Source: JAXGPF01 sp964463985 (GTDB taxonomy: Bacteria > Verrucomicrobiota > Kiritimatiellia > JAAZAB01). From it: a stretch of 36,607 bases of DNA. The position numbers were made by a program, and so were the translations under genes. Within the stretch, counting starts at the first letter, position 1. Every line of letters begins with the position of its first letter. The notes under the pieces are model-generated. The model was given only the letters and a program-made list of their open reading frames with translations, was not told the origin of the DNA and made no database searches. This document shows, in pieces, positions 8,156 through 16,184 of the stretch. Location: contig CAYXEK010000033.1 in the NCBI GenBank assembly GCA_964463985.1, forward strand, positions 1 through 36,607, written 5' to 3'.

Positions 8156-8184
8156 TCTATATGCAATTTTACTGCATGTGTCAA
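8156..8184 (-). promoter_or_regulatory. Sigma70-like promoter of the rpiR-type gene
   Basis: On the minus strand TTGACA (8184-8179) is followed by a 17-bp spacer and TATAGA (8161-8156). The -35 is a perfect consensus and the spacer is ideal. Transcription would start near 8149, leaving a short leader of about 30 nt before the ATG at 8119. Operator 2 occupies the spacer between the two hexamers. Confidence 0.75.
8162..8176. promoter_or_regulatory. RpiR-type operator 2, inside the promoter spacer
   Basis: TGCAAT-TTT-ACTGCA is an inverted repeat with one mismatch. It matches operator 1 in 13 of 15 positions and lies exactly between the -35 and -10 hexamers, where a bound repressor would block RNA polymerase. 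The 31-bp distance between the two sites is about three helical turns, placing both on the same DNA face. Confidence 0.75.
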
Positions 8185-8263
8185 CAAAAAAAGCGGAACC
8201 GGTATGCCGGGGCGGGGCCGCAACGGATGGGACAAGGCGGACGCGGCGGCGGAACATGCCGGA

Positions 8264-9349
8264 TTACGACGCCTTGGCGGGCAAATAGCGATCCGGGTGT
8301 TCACGGGCATGGCGGTCCAGCCCGTCCATGATGGCCCGGCAACTGTCGCGCCAGCGGTCTTCGGGGATATCCTCGGTGATGCCCATTATGATGCCGCGCG
8401 GGTCGGGAACCTGCTCGATGAGATCATGGGCCGTCCGCTCGACTTCAGCGTCCGGACGCAGATGCACGGATGAGGGATAATTCATCCAGATGACCTTGTC
8501 CGTCCAGGCCGCGCGCGCCTCGCCCAGCGTCATGTCCGTGTCCGGCGCGGGCGTAAACGCTTCAATGTAATCCAGGTCGGTTTCGGCAATGGCATTTTTT
8601 AAAAGTCCGCAATTGGCGTCATAATGGCAGCCGATCAGTTTGCCGTGCTGGTGCATGATTGCGGCGGCTTCATTGTAATGCGGCGTGTAATATTTCCTGA
8701 AATCCTCCGGCCCGGTTATTTCCGGCACCACATTGCCGCCGTAATTGGCGTGCAGGCACGGCGAAGCGGCAATCAGCGGATAAAGCTTGCGGCGTTGCGC
8801 AACGATCGCGTTATACAGCGCAAGGATTTCATCGCGCCGGTCCATCCATTCGATGCAGAAATCCTCCATGTCAATATACTGCCCCGAAATCAGGGCTTGC
8901 AGCGGCTCCAGGCCAAAACTGGTGCGGAATATGACATCGCCGCCGGCCCGCTGTTGCGCCCGGGAAAAGGAGTCATAACAAGGCGCGTATTGCTCGTCTT
9001 CTATCAAAAACCTGATCACTTTGTAGTCGTCGGGTGATTTGAACAGGCGTTCATGAACCCAGGAAGTGAACCCGGCCGGCTCCCGCAGGGTGGAAACAGT
9101 GCCCACCGGGGTTTCATAATACCGGCGGACAAGATTTTTCCCGTTTTCGGCATAATGGGTTTCGGTGATTTTTACATTGGGCTGACATGTCCGCACCACC
9201 GGAGCAGCTCTGTTCACGATGCACAAACCGCGGTTGCGCATTTCGCGCTCAGCCTCGCACTGGGGAATTTTTGTGCTGTAAATGGTGAACGGAACCTTGT
9301 CGGCGCATCCGCCCCGCAGGGCAATTTCCACTCGTTCGCGCGGTGTCAT
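8264..9349 (-). CDS. Uroporphyrinogen-decarboxylase-like protein with altered metal motif
   Basis: A 361-residue cytoplasmic URO-D superfamily protein. The N-terminus MTPRERVEIALRGG..DKVPF is the family's usual opening helix and loop. The usual H-x-C-G motif appears as GCHYDANCG (H242, D244, C247), so the spacing and ligand set differ from the other two copies in this window. The middle has the typical D..A..E.......R..E segments and the C-terminal GIIMGITEDIP strand. A strong ribosome binding site (GGAGGGAG, 7-8 nt before ATG) supports the start. It diverges from the AraC regulator across a 144-bp gap, which suggests control by that protein. The enzymatic role is unknown; methyltransferase-like chemistry is inferred from the superfamily. 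Confidence 0.87.
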   Translation of the reverse strand: MTPRERVEIALRGGCADKVPFTIYSTKIPQCEAEREMRNRGLCIVNRAAPVVRTCQPNVKITETHYAENGKNLVRRYYETPVGTVSTLREPAGFTSWVHERLFKSPDDYKVIRFLIEDEQYAPCYDSFSRAQQRAGGDVIFRTSFGLEPLQALISGQYIDMEDFCIEWMDRRDEILALYNAIVAQRRKLYPLIAASPCLHANYGGNVVPEITGPEDFRKYYTPHYNEAAAIMHQHGKLIGCHYDANCGLLKNAIAETDLDYIEAFTPAPDTDMTLGEARAAWTDKVIWMNYPSSVHLRPDAEVERTAHDLIEQVPDPRGIIMGITEDIPEDRWRDSCRAIMDGLDRHAREHPDRYLPAKAS

Positions 9350-9380
9350 AATTTATCTCCCTCCAGTCAACCGTTTTTAA

Positions 9381-9412
9381 CCTCTGTGCCTTTGTCCCTC
9401 TGTGCCTTTCCG
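9381..9412. repeat. TCTGTGCC/TTTGTCC short tandem repeat
   Basis: The plus strand reads CCTCTGTGCC, TTTGTCCC, TCTGTGCC, TTTCC with an 8-9-bp period, the same kind of array as at 5891, 16153 and 25689. It lies in the divergent gap between the URO-D and AraC genes. Confidence 0.5.
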
Positions 9413-9431
9413 CCTGCACGAACAATATTGC

Positions 9432-9467
9432 TTGACATATGGCACTCTATATTTTCATATATGCCAT
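9432..9467 (+). promoter_or_regulatory. Possible promoter/operator of the AraC-type gene
   Basis: TTGACA at 9432-9437 is followed after 18 bp by CATATA (9456-9461), a weak -10. An inverted pair, ATGGCA (9439-9444) and TGCCAT (9462-9467), brackets the spacer with 17 bp between arms and could be a regulator site. Transcription from here would begin after the upstream ATG at 9461, favouring the ATG at 9494. Function is inferred. Confidence 0.4.
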
Positions 9468-9493
9468 GTAAATGGAGTTTTTTGCTGACTGAT

Positions 9494-10336
9494 ATGGAAA
9501 ATATTGCCGGCGGCGATAATAGTTTTCAGGTGGTTTTCCCGCGTTCGGATATTTCCGCACGGATGGGCATCGAGTTGCTTACCGGGGGAATATTGTTCGC
9601 AAGGGAGCATTATCACTGCCGTCCGCGGGTGCGGGACGATTTTCTCATCCTGCTGACACTGCACGGCGAAGCATGGGTGCGCGAAGGCACTCGGCGCCGC
9701 AGGCTTCAGGCGGGCGACTGGTTCGTATTGCAGCCGGGGACCGAACATGAATACGACTGCCTTTCGCCCTGGTCGTTCGCCTACGCGCATGCGAATGGCG
9801 CGCTGCTCCGCCGCCTGGTGGAGCAACTGGCATTATTCCGGCACGAGAACCTGGGGTTTCGCCAGCGTTCCAACCGGGGAAAGTCGCTGCTGATTGAACT
9901 GGTCAAAAGAGGCGCCGCGGCCACATCCGGCGTTGAAGCCGCCTGCAATGCCATCCTGGTCCAGCTCCTGGTGATCTTGCAGGAGGACCGCCTGGATGAA
10001 AAGCAGAGCGCGGACAACCTGGCGCTTGCCCGCAAATTCATGGAAGAGCATTGCGGCGAACCGCTCCGCCTGGCGGATATAGCCGCCGCGGCGGGCATGT
10101 CGCCTTTTTATTTTTGCAGAAAGTTCAACGCAGCCGCCGGCATGCCGCCCCTGCGCTACCTGCAGAAATACCGGATTGAGCAGGCCGGGCGCCTGCTGCA
10201 GACACCCGGCGCCACAATCGGCGATGCGGCCGAATCCGCGGGATTCGCCGACCGCCTGTATTTTTCAAAAGTCTTCCGCAAGTGGACGGGAATGACCCCG
10301 TCCGAATACCGCGCGCTGGTCAGCCGCAAGGTGTAA
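9494..10336 (+). CDS. AraC-family transcriptional regulator
   Basis: The only convincing plus-strand gene. From the ATG at 9494 it encodes 280 residues. Residues 30-100 form a cupin-like sensor domain (LQAGDWFVLQPGTEHEY). Residues about 175-278 form the AraC/XylS HTH pair: LRLADIAAAAGMSPFYFCRKF (first helix-turn-helix) and TIGDAAESAGFADRLYFSKVFRK (second), ending in the family signature TGMTPSEYR. An in-frame ATG at 9461 is possible, but it lies inside the putative promoter. The open frame extends further upstream, antisense to the URO-D gene, and that part is not real. It likely senses a sugar and controls the divergent URO-D gene or the glycosidase cluster. Its stop is 61 bp from the convergent beta-helix gene. 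Confidence 0.93.
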   Translation: MENIAGGDNSFQVVFPRSDISARMGIELLTGGILFAREHYHCRPRVRDDFLILLTLHGEAWVREGTRRRRLQAGDWFVLQPGTEHEYDCLSPWSFAYAHANGALLRRLVEQLALFRHENLGFRQRSNRGKSLLIELVKRGAAATSGVEAACNAILVQLLVILQEDRLDEKQSADNLALARKFMEEHCGEPLRLADIAAAAGMSPFYFCRKFNAAAGMPPLRYLQKYRIEQAGRLLQTPGATIGDAAESAGFADRLYFSKVFRKWTGMTPSEYRALVSRKV

Positions 10337-10397
10337 GACAACTTGTCCGCCGCGCGCCTTATCCCCGCCATGATTTTGCCGTGAACCGCCGACCTGA

Positions 10398-11849
10398 TCA
10401 ACGCACTCCGAACAGCGCGCCGGCCGGAACGTGCTCGTAACAGCCCATGTCCGCCTGCCGGTGAAAATAGTCCAGCCGCCTTCTGCCATCCAAATCCGCC
10501 GCGCCCTCCATCCACGCCAGGTTGGCGCCGGCATTGATGCAGGGCGAGCCGCTCGCCAGGCGGAAATCGCCGGTTTCCGGCGACACGAAGGCCGGGTTGT
10601 TGGTGAGATTGTCATGGTTCGGCGCGCTTAAGTCGTTCGGCAGACAGCAATACGCAATGACATTGCTGGCCGGCGCCGAATTGAACAGGTCGTTGGCCGC
10701 GCCGGTATCGGGATGGGTATTCAACCAGACCACGCAGTTGGTTACAAACACGTTGCTGGTGCCGGCGCTTCCGTTGCCCAGGCTTAACCCGGCGCAGGTG
10801 CGCGCCTGGTTGCTGGCAATTGTGCAGGAATCAATCAAAATCGGATTGTCGCCGAGGGTATAAGTGGCGGCGCACACCCCGCCGCCGTAACTGCTGCCGG
10901 CGGTCAGGCGATTCTCCGACACCAGGCAGTTGCGCATCAGGCCGCCGCGATACACATACGCGCCGCCGGCGGTCGTGTAGGCAGTGTTCGACACCACCCG
11001 GCACCGATCCAACATGCCTCCATAATACAAATAAACGCCGCCGCCCTGCCCGGACGAATAATTGCCCGATATTTCGCAATCCACCACCAGGGCATTGGTG
11101 GTATATATTCCGCCGCCGCGCCCAAGCGCGGAAGTGTTTGTTGACTGATTGCCGGATACCAGGCAATTGGAAATTATGCAGGTGGCGTTGCCGTATGAGT
11201 ACACACCGCCCGCGCCATTGCCGCCGCCCGTGTAATTATTAACCACCGCACTGTTAAACAAACTCGCCCCATCCCGCAATAAGACGCCGGCGCCGTTGCC
11301 GAGCGTGGTGTGATTGTTGCTGATGACACAATTCCAGGCTGATGCATTTGCGCCAAGACACATCAATCCGCCACCCTGGGCCCCGGCCATTGTGCTGGCG
11401 TTGAACACGATCCAGCAATTGGAAATCGTGCCGGCGCCGACATACGCGCCGACGCCCACGCTGCTGCCGCCGGAAGCGACGAAGCCGTTGCTGAACGTGA
11501 ATCCCGCAATTAACGCATCGGCATGGTTAACATACAGGCACCGGTTGGTTACATTCGGGTAATTGCCGTCCACCAGCGTGTCCAGCGGATTGGTTGACAT
11601 TGCCCGCAGTATGATACCGCGTTGAACCGCCAGCGAGGCTTCAAGCACGTAAACGCCATTTGATACCAGCACCACGTCCCCGGCGTTTAACGCCTTGGCG
11701 ATGCCGTTGCTGATGGTCAGATACGGCAAACCGGCCGAACCATCGCCAGTGGTGTCATTGCCGTTGGTGGCCACATGGTACGTGGCCGCCGGCGCAAGCC
11801 AAGCGTAACCGCACAACACCGCCACAATTACAGCCGATTTGATGCTCAT
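10398..11849 (-). CDS. Secreted right-handed parallel beta-helix protein, choice-of-anchor Q type
   Basis: A 483-residue protein with a clear signal peptide (MSIKSAVIVAVLCGYAWLAPAA) and a mature N-terminus TYHVATNGNDTTGDGSAGLPY, the usual opening of PVC beta-helix proteins. The body is made of repeating coils rich in G-G-G-(I/V)-Y and I-S-N-C/N-C-x-(I/V)-S motifs, as in pectate-lyase-like and Omp-type helices. The C-terminus matches the choice-of-anchor Q pattern: SGSPCINAGANLAWM....DLDGRRR....ADMGCYE, ending AGALFGVR. The start has a strong ribosome binding site (AGGAGGG, 5 nt before ATG). It is the first of three paralogues in the window (with 28380-30107 and 30255-31886). Binding or cleavage of an acidic polysaccharide at the cell surface is plausible, but no catalytic residues can be named. 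Confidence 0.9.
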   Translation of the reverse strand: MSIKSAVIVAVLCGYAWLAPAATYHVATNGNDTTGDGSAGLPYLTISNGIAKALNAGDVVLVSNGVYVLEASLAVQRGIILRAMSTNPLDTLVDGNYPNVTNRCLYVNHADALIAGFTFSNGFVASGGSSVGVGAYVGAGTISNCWIVFNASTMAGAQGGGLMCLGANASAWNCVISNNHTTLGNGAGVLLRDGASLFNSAVVNNYTGGGNGAGGVYSYGNATCIISNCLVSGNQSTNTSALGRGGGIYTTNALVVDCEISGNYSSGQGGGVYLYYGGMLDRCRVVSNTAYTTAGGAYVYRGGLMRNCLVSENRLTAGSSYGGGVCAATYTLGDNPILIDSCTIASNQARTCAGLSLGNGSAGTSNVFVTNCVVWLNTHPDTGAANDLFNSAPASNVIAYCCLPNDLSAPNHDNLTNNPAFVSPETGDFRLASGSPCINAGANLAWMEGAADLDGRRRLDYFHRQADMGCYEHVPAGALFGVR

Positions 11850-11902
11850 TTTGCCCTCCTGTTATTGCCTGGTTTTAAATTTGCTTGCTTTGCCAATAAA
11901 AT

Positions 11903-12520
11903 CTAACGCGCTTGAAGTATCGCGCCGGCAACTATTTTTCCCAAATATTCATAGCCTGCCTGATTGTAATGGTGCTGGTCGGCGGCGCGCAATTCCGCGC
12001 GGCCGGCGGCGGCCCGGTAAAGGTCGTTCACGGGAATTTCCGCGCGCGCCATGACGCGCCCGGCCGCCTCGTTCCGCCGCCTGACCGTATGGTCCAGCCG
12101 GGGATGCAACCGCGCGGCATTGCCGCGGCAGACTACCGGGGTGGAATGCGCCCAGACCAGTTTGGCTTTGCCGGCGAGCTGCCGCAAATTTCGGAGCAAT
12201 CTGTTCAAATTCCGCTCGTACGCTTTAACTGATTGATGCAGGCCGTGCAAGCCGTTGTTGAAATGCACGATTGCATACTTACGCTCGCTGAACATATATT
12301 CCAACTCGCAGAGCAAACCCTGGTCATCCAGCGATTTGGATGTTGCCAGTAAATCAACATTAAACCGGCGGTTTAATTGTTCGACCGCAAAACGATGGTA
12401 ACCGTTGGCGATGGAATCCCCGATCAGGAGCGCGCGCGGCTTGCGCGTATCCGGCGCGTTGTTCCACCGCATCGAACACCACTCGATTTTTTCACGGCGG
12501 ATATATCTGTCTTTTTTCAT
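11903..12520 (-). CDS. SGNH/GDSL-family hydrolase (probable carbohydrate esterase)
   Basis: A 205-residue protein with the SGNH hydrolase blocks in order. LLIGDSIANGYH carries the nucleophile S36 (block I, GDS), IVHFNNGLHGL carries the block III asparagine (N88/N89), and DQHHYNQAGYEYLG supplies the D181/H184 pair of block V. Block II is not obvious. No signal peptide is present; the basic start MKKDRYIRRE suggests a cytoplasmic protein. Such enzymes often remove acetyl groups from sugars. It lies between the beta-helix gene and the GH20-like gene, on the same strand as the glycosidases. The ribosome binding site is poor, and the ATG at 12472 (M17) is an alternative start. Confidence 0.85.
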   Translation of the reverse strand: MKKDRYIRREKIEWCSMRWNNAPDTRKPRALLIGDSIANGYHRFAVEQLNRRFNVDLLATSKSLDDQGLLCELEYMFSERKYAIVHFNNGLHGLHQSVKAYERNLNRLLRNLRQLAGKAKLVWAHSTPVVCRGNAARLHPRLDHTVRRRNEAAGRVMARAEIPVNDLYRAAAGRAELRAADQHHYNQAGYEYLGKIVAGAILQAR

Positions 12521-12577
12521 ACGTAAATATTTATTACCTTAATTTCGCATAAAGCATGATCATAAAAACATATTTTT

Positions 12578-12629
12578 GGAGCCGGGGCGCCCTCGCCCCG
12601 GATTGCCGGCCTGAGGGCAAGCCGGCTCC
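12578..12629. repeat. GC-rich compound palindrome between GH20-like and SGNH genes
   Basis: An outer stem GGAGCCGG/CCGGCTCC (8 bp, perfect) encloses an inner hairpin GGGGCG-CCCT-CGCCCC and a second inner pair TTGCC/GGCAA, giving a cloverleaf-like fold. No T-run follows on either strand, so it is not a simple intrinsic terminator. It could stabilise or process the mRNA between the two genes. Confidence 0.65.
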
Positions 12630-12656
12630 ATTTATAGTTGCGGCCAATGCGTCGCG

Positions 12657-14747
12657 TTAGTTGTAATTTTTCACTTCATACTTGCGGCGGCCTTGAAAAA
12701 TGAATACGCGATCGGCTTGCGGTATTTTTGAAGGGTACATGTCCGGTTCGTAATTGTCAATAATTTCGGTCAATTCGCCAATCAATCCATCCAAATCCCG
12801 GCGGTAATCGTCAAACCGCCGGCCATGATAATGCGCATATACCTCGCCCATGACATGGCACTGGCGCCAAATCCGCCGCAGATGCGCATCCACCGTCGTC
12901 ACACGCCGGCGGATTCCCTTCAGGCATGCCCTGGTCAGCCGCAGCCGGCACATTACTTCCGCCGGGCCGGGCGGCAGCGCCTTGTCGCCCCATCCGGAAA
13001 AATGCCGGCGGATAACCGCCTGGCGGTAATGTTCACGCGCCTGGTTCAATAACAGAATCCTGTGCGCAAAGAATTCGGAGCGTTCGGCGGCTAAAACCAG
13101 ATTTTCGAAGTAAAATGGGTTGCGCGTGATTTTTCCGCGCCATTTTTCCAGGATTTTACCAATGCTCGTCACGCGCGACGGGATGGCCGAGATGCGCCGC
13201 AACAATTCCTCGCGGGTAAACCGGTCATAAACCGCGCCCTCGATGTCCACAAACAGATCGGTCATGGTGATGCGGTCGCCCCCGGCCCTGTCATATTCAT
13301 TGCATTTCCCCAACATTTCCGCTGCGCTTCCCAATTCCGGGGCGTCAACCCCCAGAAATTCGCGGCTGAACCGCGCGTAAAAATCACGGCGCGCGCCGAC
13401 GGCGCCTTGCCAGGCAACATCCGCGTGCCTGCAAATCCCCATCCAGGCCGGTTCCAGCCAACGACCCAACTGCTGCCAGATTGCAATATTGACGCGCCGG
13501 CACGCCTTACGCAATGCCGGGGCGCGTTGGATGCGGGATGGCAGCCCTTCGATATTGTCCATGCGAATGCCATAAGCGGGTATGATCCGCTCCAGCGTAA
13601 ACCCCGCGGACAGCGCCTGGTAAGCGCGGCGCGGGTCATGCCGAACCATGGCCCGGAATCCCGGGTGCGTAAAATCCACGTATTTCCAATATTCCAGGAT
13701 AATGTCCGCATCCAACCGCTCCAGCAATTTTAATTTCTCAGGTCGGTACTTGCATTCGTTGTAAATAAAATCCGCATAGACAATCAACCGCTTGCCGTGT
13801 TTTTTGACAATGGAATTCAAACGGTTGATATGCCGCACCCAACTGGCGTCCGCCCCGATTTTTTTACAACGCGGGCATTTGCCCAACACCGCCACCTCGT
13901 CGCACCCGGCATGAAACCACGGACTGGGGAAAAGTATTGCCGTTTCCCCGATGATTTTGTCCAGGAACTTGTAAACCGCCGGATTGGATGGATCAAAGTT
14001 CATGCCCGACCCGGCTTCGGACAGATTCTTATAATGCCGCGCCATGGCCTGGCTCCAATGCCCAAAACTGTTGAATTGCGGAATTACTTCAATGCCGCGC
14101 TTTGCCGCATACCCGATCAAGTCCCGCGTCTGCGCCTTGTTCCACGCCCCGGGCGGCGCCAATTCGGGCGCGGCATCCAATTTGACGAGGTTCCAATCGC
14201 TGTATAGATACAAGGTGTTCAGTTTGTAACGGCTCATGCGGTCAATTATGCTCCGCAGATAACCCGGACGCATGGGATTGGCTACCCCATCCAAATGCGC
14301 GTTGCAATCCAGCGTAACGCCGCGCGATGGGAATGCCGGCCAATCCCGGATATGCACGCATGGCAAACGCGTGGCGCTGTTGGATTGATTGGCAAGCTGC
14401 CGGAGCGTTTGCGCGGCCCAGATTGCCCCGCGGACGCCGCCGGCCGTGATAACAATCCGCCGCGATGTGATGTCCAATTCATAAGCTTCGTCGCCCTTGC
14501 CGGCCAGCGCGCCTGCAACGGATGGCGACTCACCGGTGTAAAAGCCCCTGGCGGTTGCAATATCCGCGGCAATCACAAACACCGATCCGGGCGCAGGTTT
14601 CAGCGCGCCGAAAATTTCCGGCAGGCGATCCAACCCTGATATTTTACGGTTGATATTTTTGCCGGCCGGATTGCAACCGTGTTTAAACGTTAAATAAGAA
14701 CGGCCGATTTTTACTTGTCGCGGCTTCGGCATCAATGACAATTTCAT
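12657..14747 (-). CDS. GH20-like beta-N-acetylhexosaminidase
   Basis: A 696-residue protein from the ATG at 14747 (MKLSLMPKPRQV), which matches the normal start of GH20 enzymes; an upstream ATG at 14825 adds 26 unlikely residues. Residues 1-135 form the GH20b-type N-domain (GDEAYELDI, GIWAA-like GAIWAAQTLRQL). A TIM barrel follows (SRGVTLDCNAH, NTLYLYSDW, EVIPQFNSFGH). The catalytic D-E pair is in FHAGCDEV (D283, E284); GH20 enzymes usually have H-x-G-G-D-E, so one glycine is a cysteine here. CPRC follows directly. A long helical C-terminal region of about 280 residues is unusual. It has no signal peptide. It probably removes terminal GlcNAc or GalNAc from imported oligosaccharides. It follows the six-hairpin gene by 90 bp. 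Confidence 0.83.
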   Translation of the reverse strand: MKLSLMPKPRQVKIGRSYLTFKHGCNPAGKNINRKISGLDRLPEIFGALKPAPGSVFVIAADIATARGFYTGESPSVAGALAGKGDEAYELDITSRRIVITAGGVRGAIWAAQTLRQLANQSNSATRLPCVHIRDWPAFPSRGVTLDCNAHLDGVANPMRPGYLRSIIDRMSRYKLNTLYLYSDWNLVKLDAAPELAPPGAWNKAQTRDLIGYAAKRGIEVIPQFNSFGHWSQAMARHYKNLSEAGSGMNFDPSNPAVYKFLDKIIGETAILFPSPWFHAGCDEVAVLGKCPRCKKIGADASWVRHINRLNSIVKKHGKRLIVYADFIYNECKYRPEKLKLLERLDADIILEYWKYVDFTHPGFRAMVRHDPRRAYQALSAGFTLERIIPAYGIRMDNIEGLPSRIQRAPALRKACRRVNIAIWQQLGRWLEPAWMGICRHADVAWQGAVGARRDFYARFSREFLGVDAPELGSAAEMLGKCNEYDRAGGDRITMTDLFVDIEGAVYDRFTREELLRRISAIPSRVTSIGKILEKWRGKITRNPFYFENLVLAAERSEFFAHRILLLNQAREHYRQAVIRRHFSGWGDKALPPGPAEVMCRLRLTRACLKGIRRRVTTVDAHLRRIWRQCHVMGEVYAHYHGRRFDDYRRDLDGLIGELTEIIDNYEPDMYPSKIPQADRVFIFQGRRKYEVKNYN

Positions 14748-14837
14748 GTTGCGTTTCCATGCATTCGCAAAACAAAACGAATGCGTTTTGATTTGGTTGA
14801 CACGGCATGCTCCATATCCGCACATCTTGCTTTGTGA

Positions 14838-16109
14838 CTATACCCCTTGGATACTCCGTGCCTCATCTTGAAATACCGCCAGGGGGCAGGTCACCGTGGT
14901 CATGTAAACGGGATTATTGCTGTCAGACGGCGGATAAATCCACTCGTATGGGCCACCGTATCCGGCACCCCGGCGGAAATCGGTCGCGCGCAGGTCTGCG
15001 ATGTATTCGCCGGCCAGCCGCTGCGCCAATTCCGGATTGACCCGGTTTATCGCATGGCACACCCAGCCCGTCGGCGTGCCCCAATACCCGCCGTTTTGAT
15101 AGCGGTTGGGCTTGGATGACCCCACCATGCGCTCCCACAGGCACGCGGCGCTGTATTCTTCGCCTTTGGGCACATGCCTGATCTGACCGCGGCAGGCAAT
15201 GGCGCCAGCCTCGTATCCGGCCGCCAGCGCCCGGGCGGCATTCAGCGCGGTTTCTCCCCGAATGGCGCCGCAATATACTGCATACGCCGTGCCCCACACA
15301 TCAGCTTGCGCGCTCAGTCCGGTGGCGGCGCGCAGCCATCCGGATTGCATGCCGAAGGTTTTGGGCAATGCCGCCGCGATTCGATCGGCGTTATTCTGCA
15401 AATCAACCGCGCGTTGGTTTTGTCCGGCCCGACGGCATAAATCGGCCAATTGCCGCGCGGCCTCGAATTTCAACACCGAGGCCATCAGCAAATCGCCGGT
15501 CATGCAAACCGTATCGGTAAATCCGAAACTGACACCCCGGTTGGAATCATTGACGGACACCAACCCGTTATCCGGCCGAGCCGGCGGCGTCCGATACGCC
15601 AATATCAAACGCTCCAGTAGCGTCATTCCATCCACCAAAGTCTCCAGCACGGCATGCTTGCCGGAGGCATGGACGTAATAATGCGCCATCCTGACAAAAT
15701 AAAAATGATCGTCCAGGGCCGGAAGTTTGCCCCAGGCGCCGCCCTGCTTTTCATAATCGTAAGTGCCCGGGAAATATATCGGGCGGCCGGCCATGGTGAT
15801 ATGGTCGGCAATTGATCCGCGCGGGACAAGCGATCCGGATGGCGCGATCCAGTCGGACGCCTGCTGGCGCCGCGCCGTCAGCAGCAGCATGTGCAATTGC
15901 TCGGATTCGCTGAAAAATCCGGCGTCCAATGACATGGCGTAATCCCTGACCCAGAAGGCCGGATACCGCCCGCCGGGCGTGATCAAAGCCCCGCCGGTCT
16001 GGTTTGCTCCCTGGCGTTCATCAACGGTTTGCCCGGGCGCCACCCGCGCCTTGTCCGCCACCGCTTTCGTAAGGCCAACCAGCCATTCCAAATCTTGTTT
16101 CGCGATCAT
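14838..16109 (-). CDS. Predicted six-hairpin ((alpha/alpha)6) glycosidase
   Basis: A 423-residue cytoplasmic protein without a signal peptide. Residues 40-75 contain ITPGGRYPAFWVRDYAMSLDAG, the W-x-R-D strand-helix pattern of six-hairpin glycosidases such as GH15/GH63/GH116-like proteins. Later segments repeat the helical-hairpin rhythm (DDHFYFVRMAHYYV, FGFTDTVCMTGDLLMASVLKFEAA, GYWGTPTGWVCHAI) with conserved aromatics and acids. No exact family is recognised and the general acid cannot be assigned. A good ribosome binding site (AAAAGGA, 4-5 nt before ATG) fixes the start. It lies between the GH13 and GH20-like genes and probably acts in the same oligosaccharide breakdown pathway. Confidence 0.75.
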   Translation of the reverse strand: MIAKQDLEWLVGLTKAVADKARVAPGQTVDERQGANQTGGALITPGGRYPAFWVRDYAMSLDAGFFSESEQLHMLLLTARRQQASDWIAPSGSLVPRGSIADHITMAGRPIYFPGTYDYEKQGGAWGKLPALDDHFYFVRMAHYYVHASGKHAVLETLVDGMTLLERLILAYRTPPARPDNGLVSVNDSNRGVSFGFTDTVCMTGDLLMASVLKFEAARQLADLCRRAGQNQRAVDLQNNADRIAAALPKTFGMQSGWLRAATGLSAQADVWGTAYAVYCGAIRGETALNAARALAAGYEAGAIACRGQIRHVPKGEEYSAACLWERMVGSSKPNRYQNGGYWGTPTGWVCHAINRVNPELAQRLAGEYIADLRATDFRRGAGYGGPYEWIYPPSDSNNPVYMTTVTCPLAVFQDEARSIQGV

Positions 16110-16152
16110 AATTCCTTTTATATTTTTTTATAATCAATTTGAATATTTTCGC

Positions 16153-16179
16153 CTTCGTGCTCTTCGTGTCCTTCGTGGT
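16153..16179 (+). repeat. Three 9-bp CTTCGTGnn repeats
   Basis: CTTCGTGCT, CTTCGTGTC and CTTCGTGGT are three exact-length tandem units between the six-hairpin and GH13 genes. The same kind of word recurs at 25689-25706, inside overlapping gene ends. Confidence 0.6.
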
Positions 16180-16184
16180 AAGAC

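Noticed and set aside
9053..9493. Upstream extension of the AraC-type frame
   Set aside because: It is antisense to the divergent URO-D gene and its promoter gap; the normal sensor domain starts near 9494.
14748..14825. Longer start for the GH20-like protein
   Set aside because: The extra 26 residues (many C, F, K) are unlike the family N-terminus, while MKLSLMPKPRQ at 14747 matches it.
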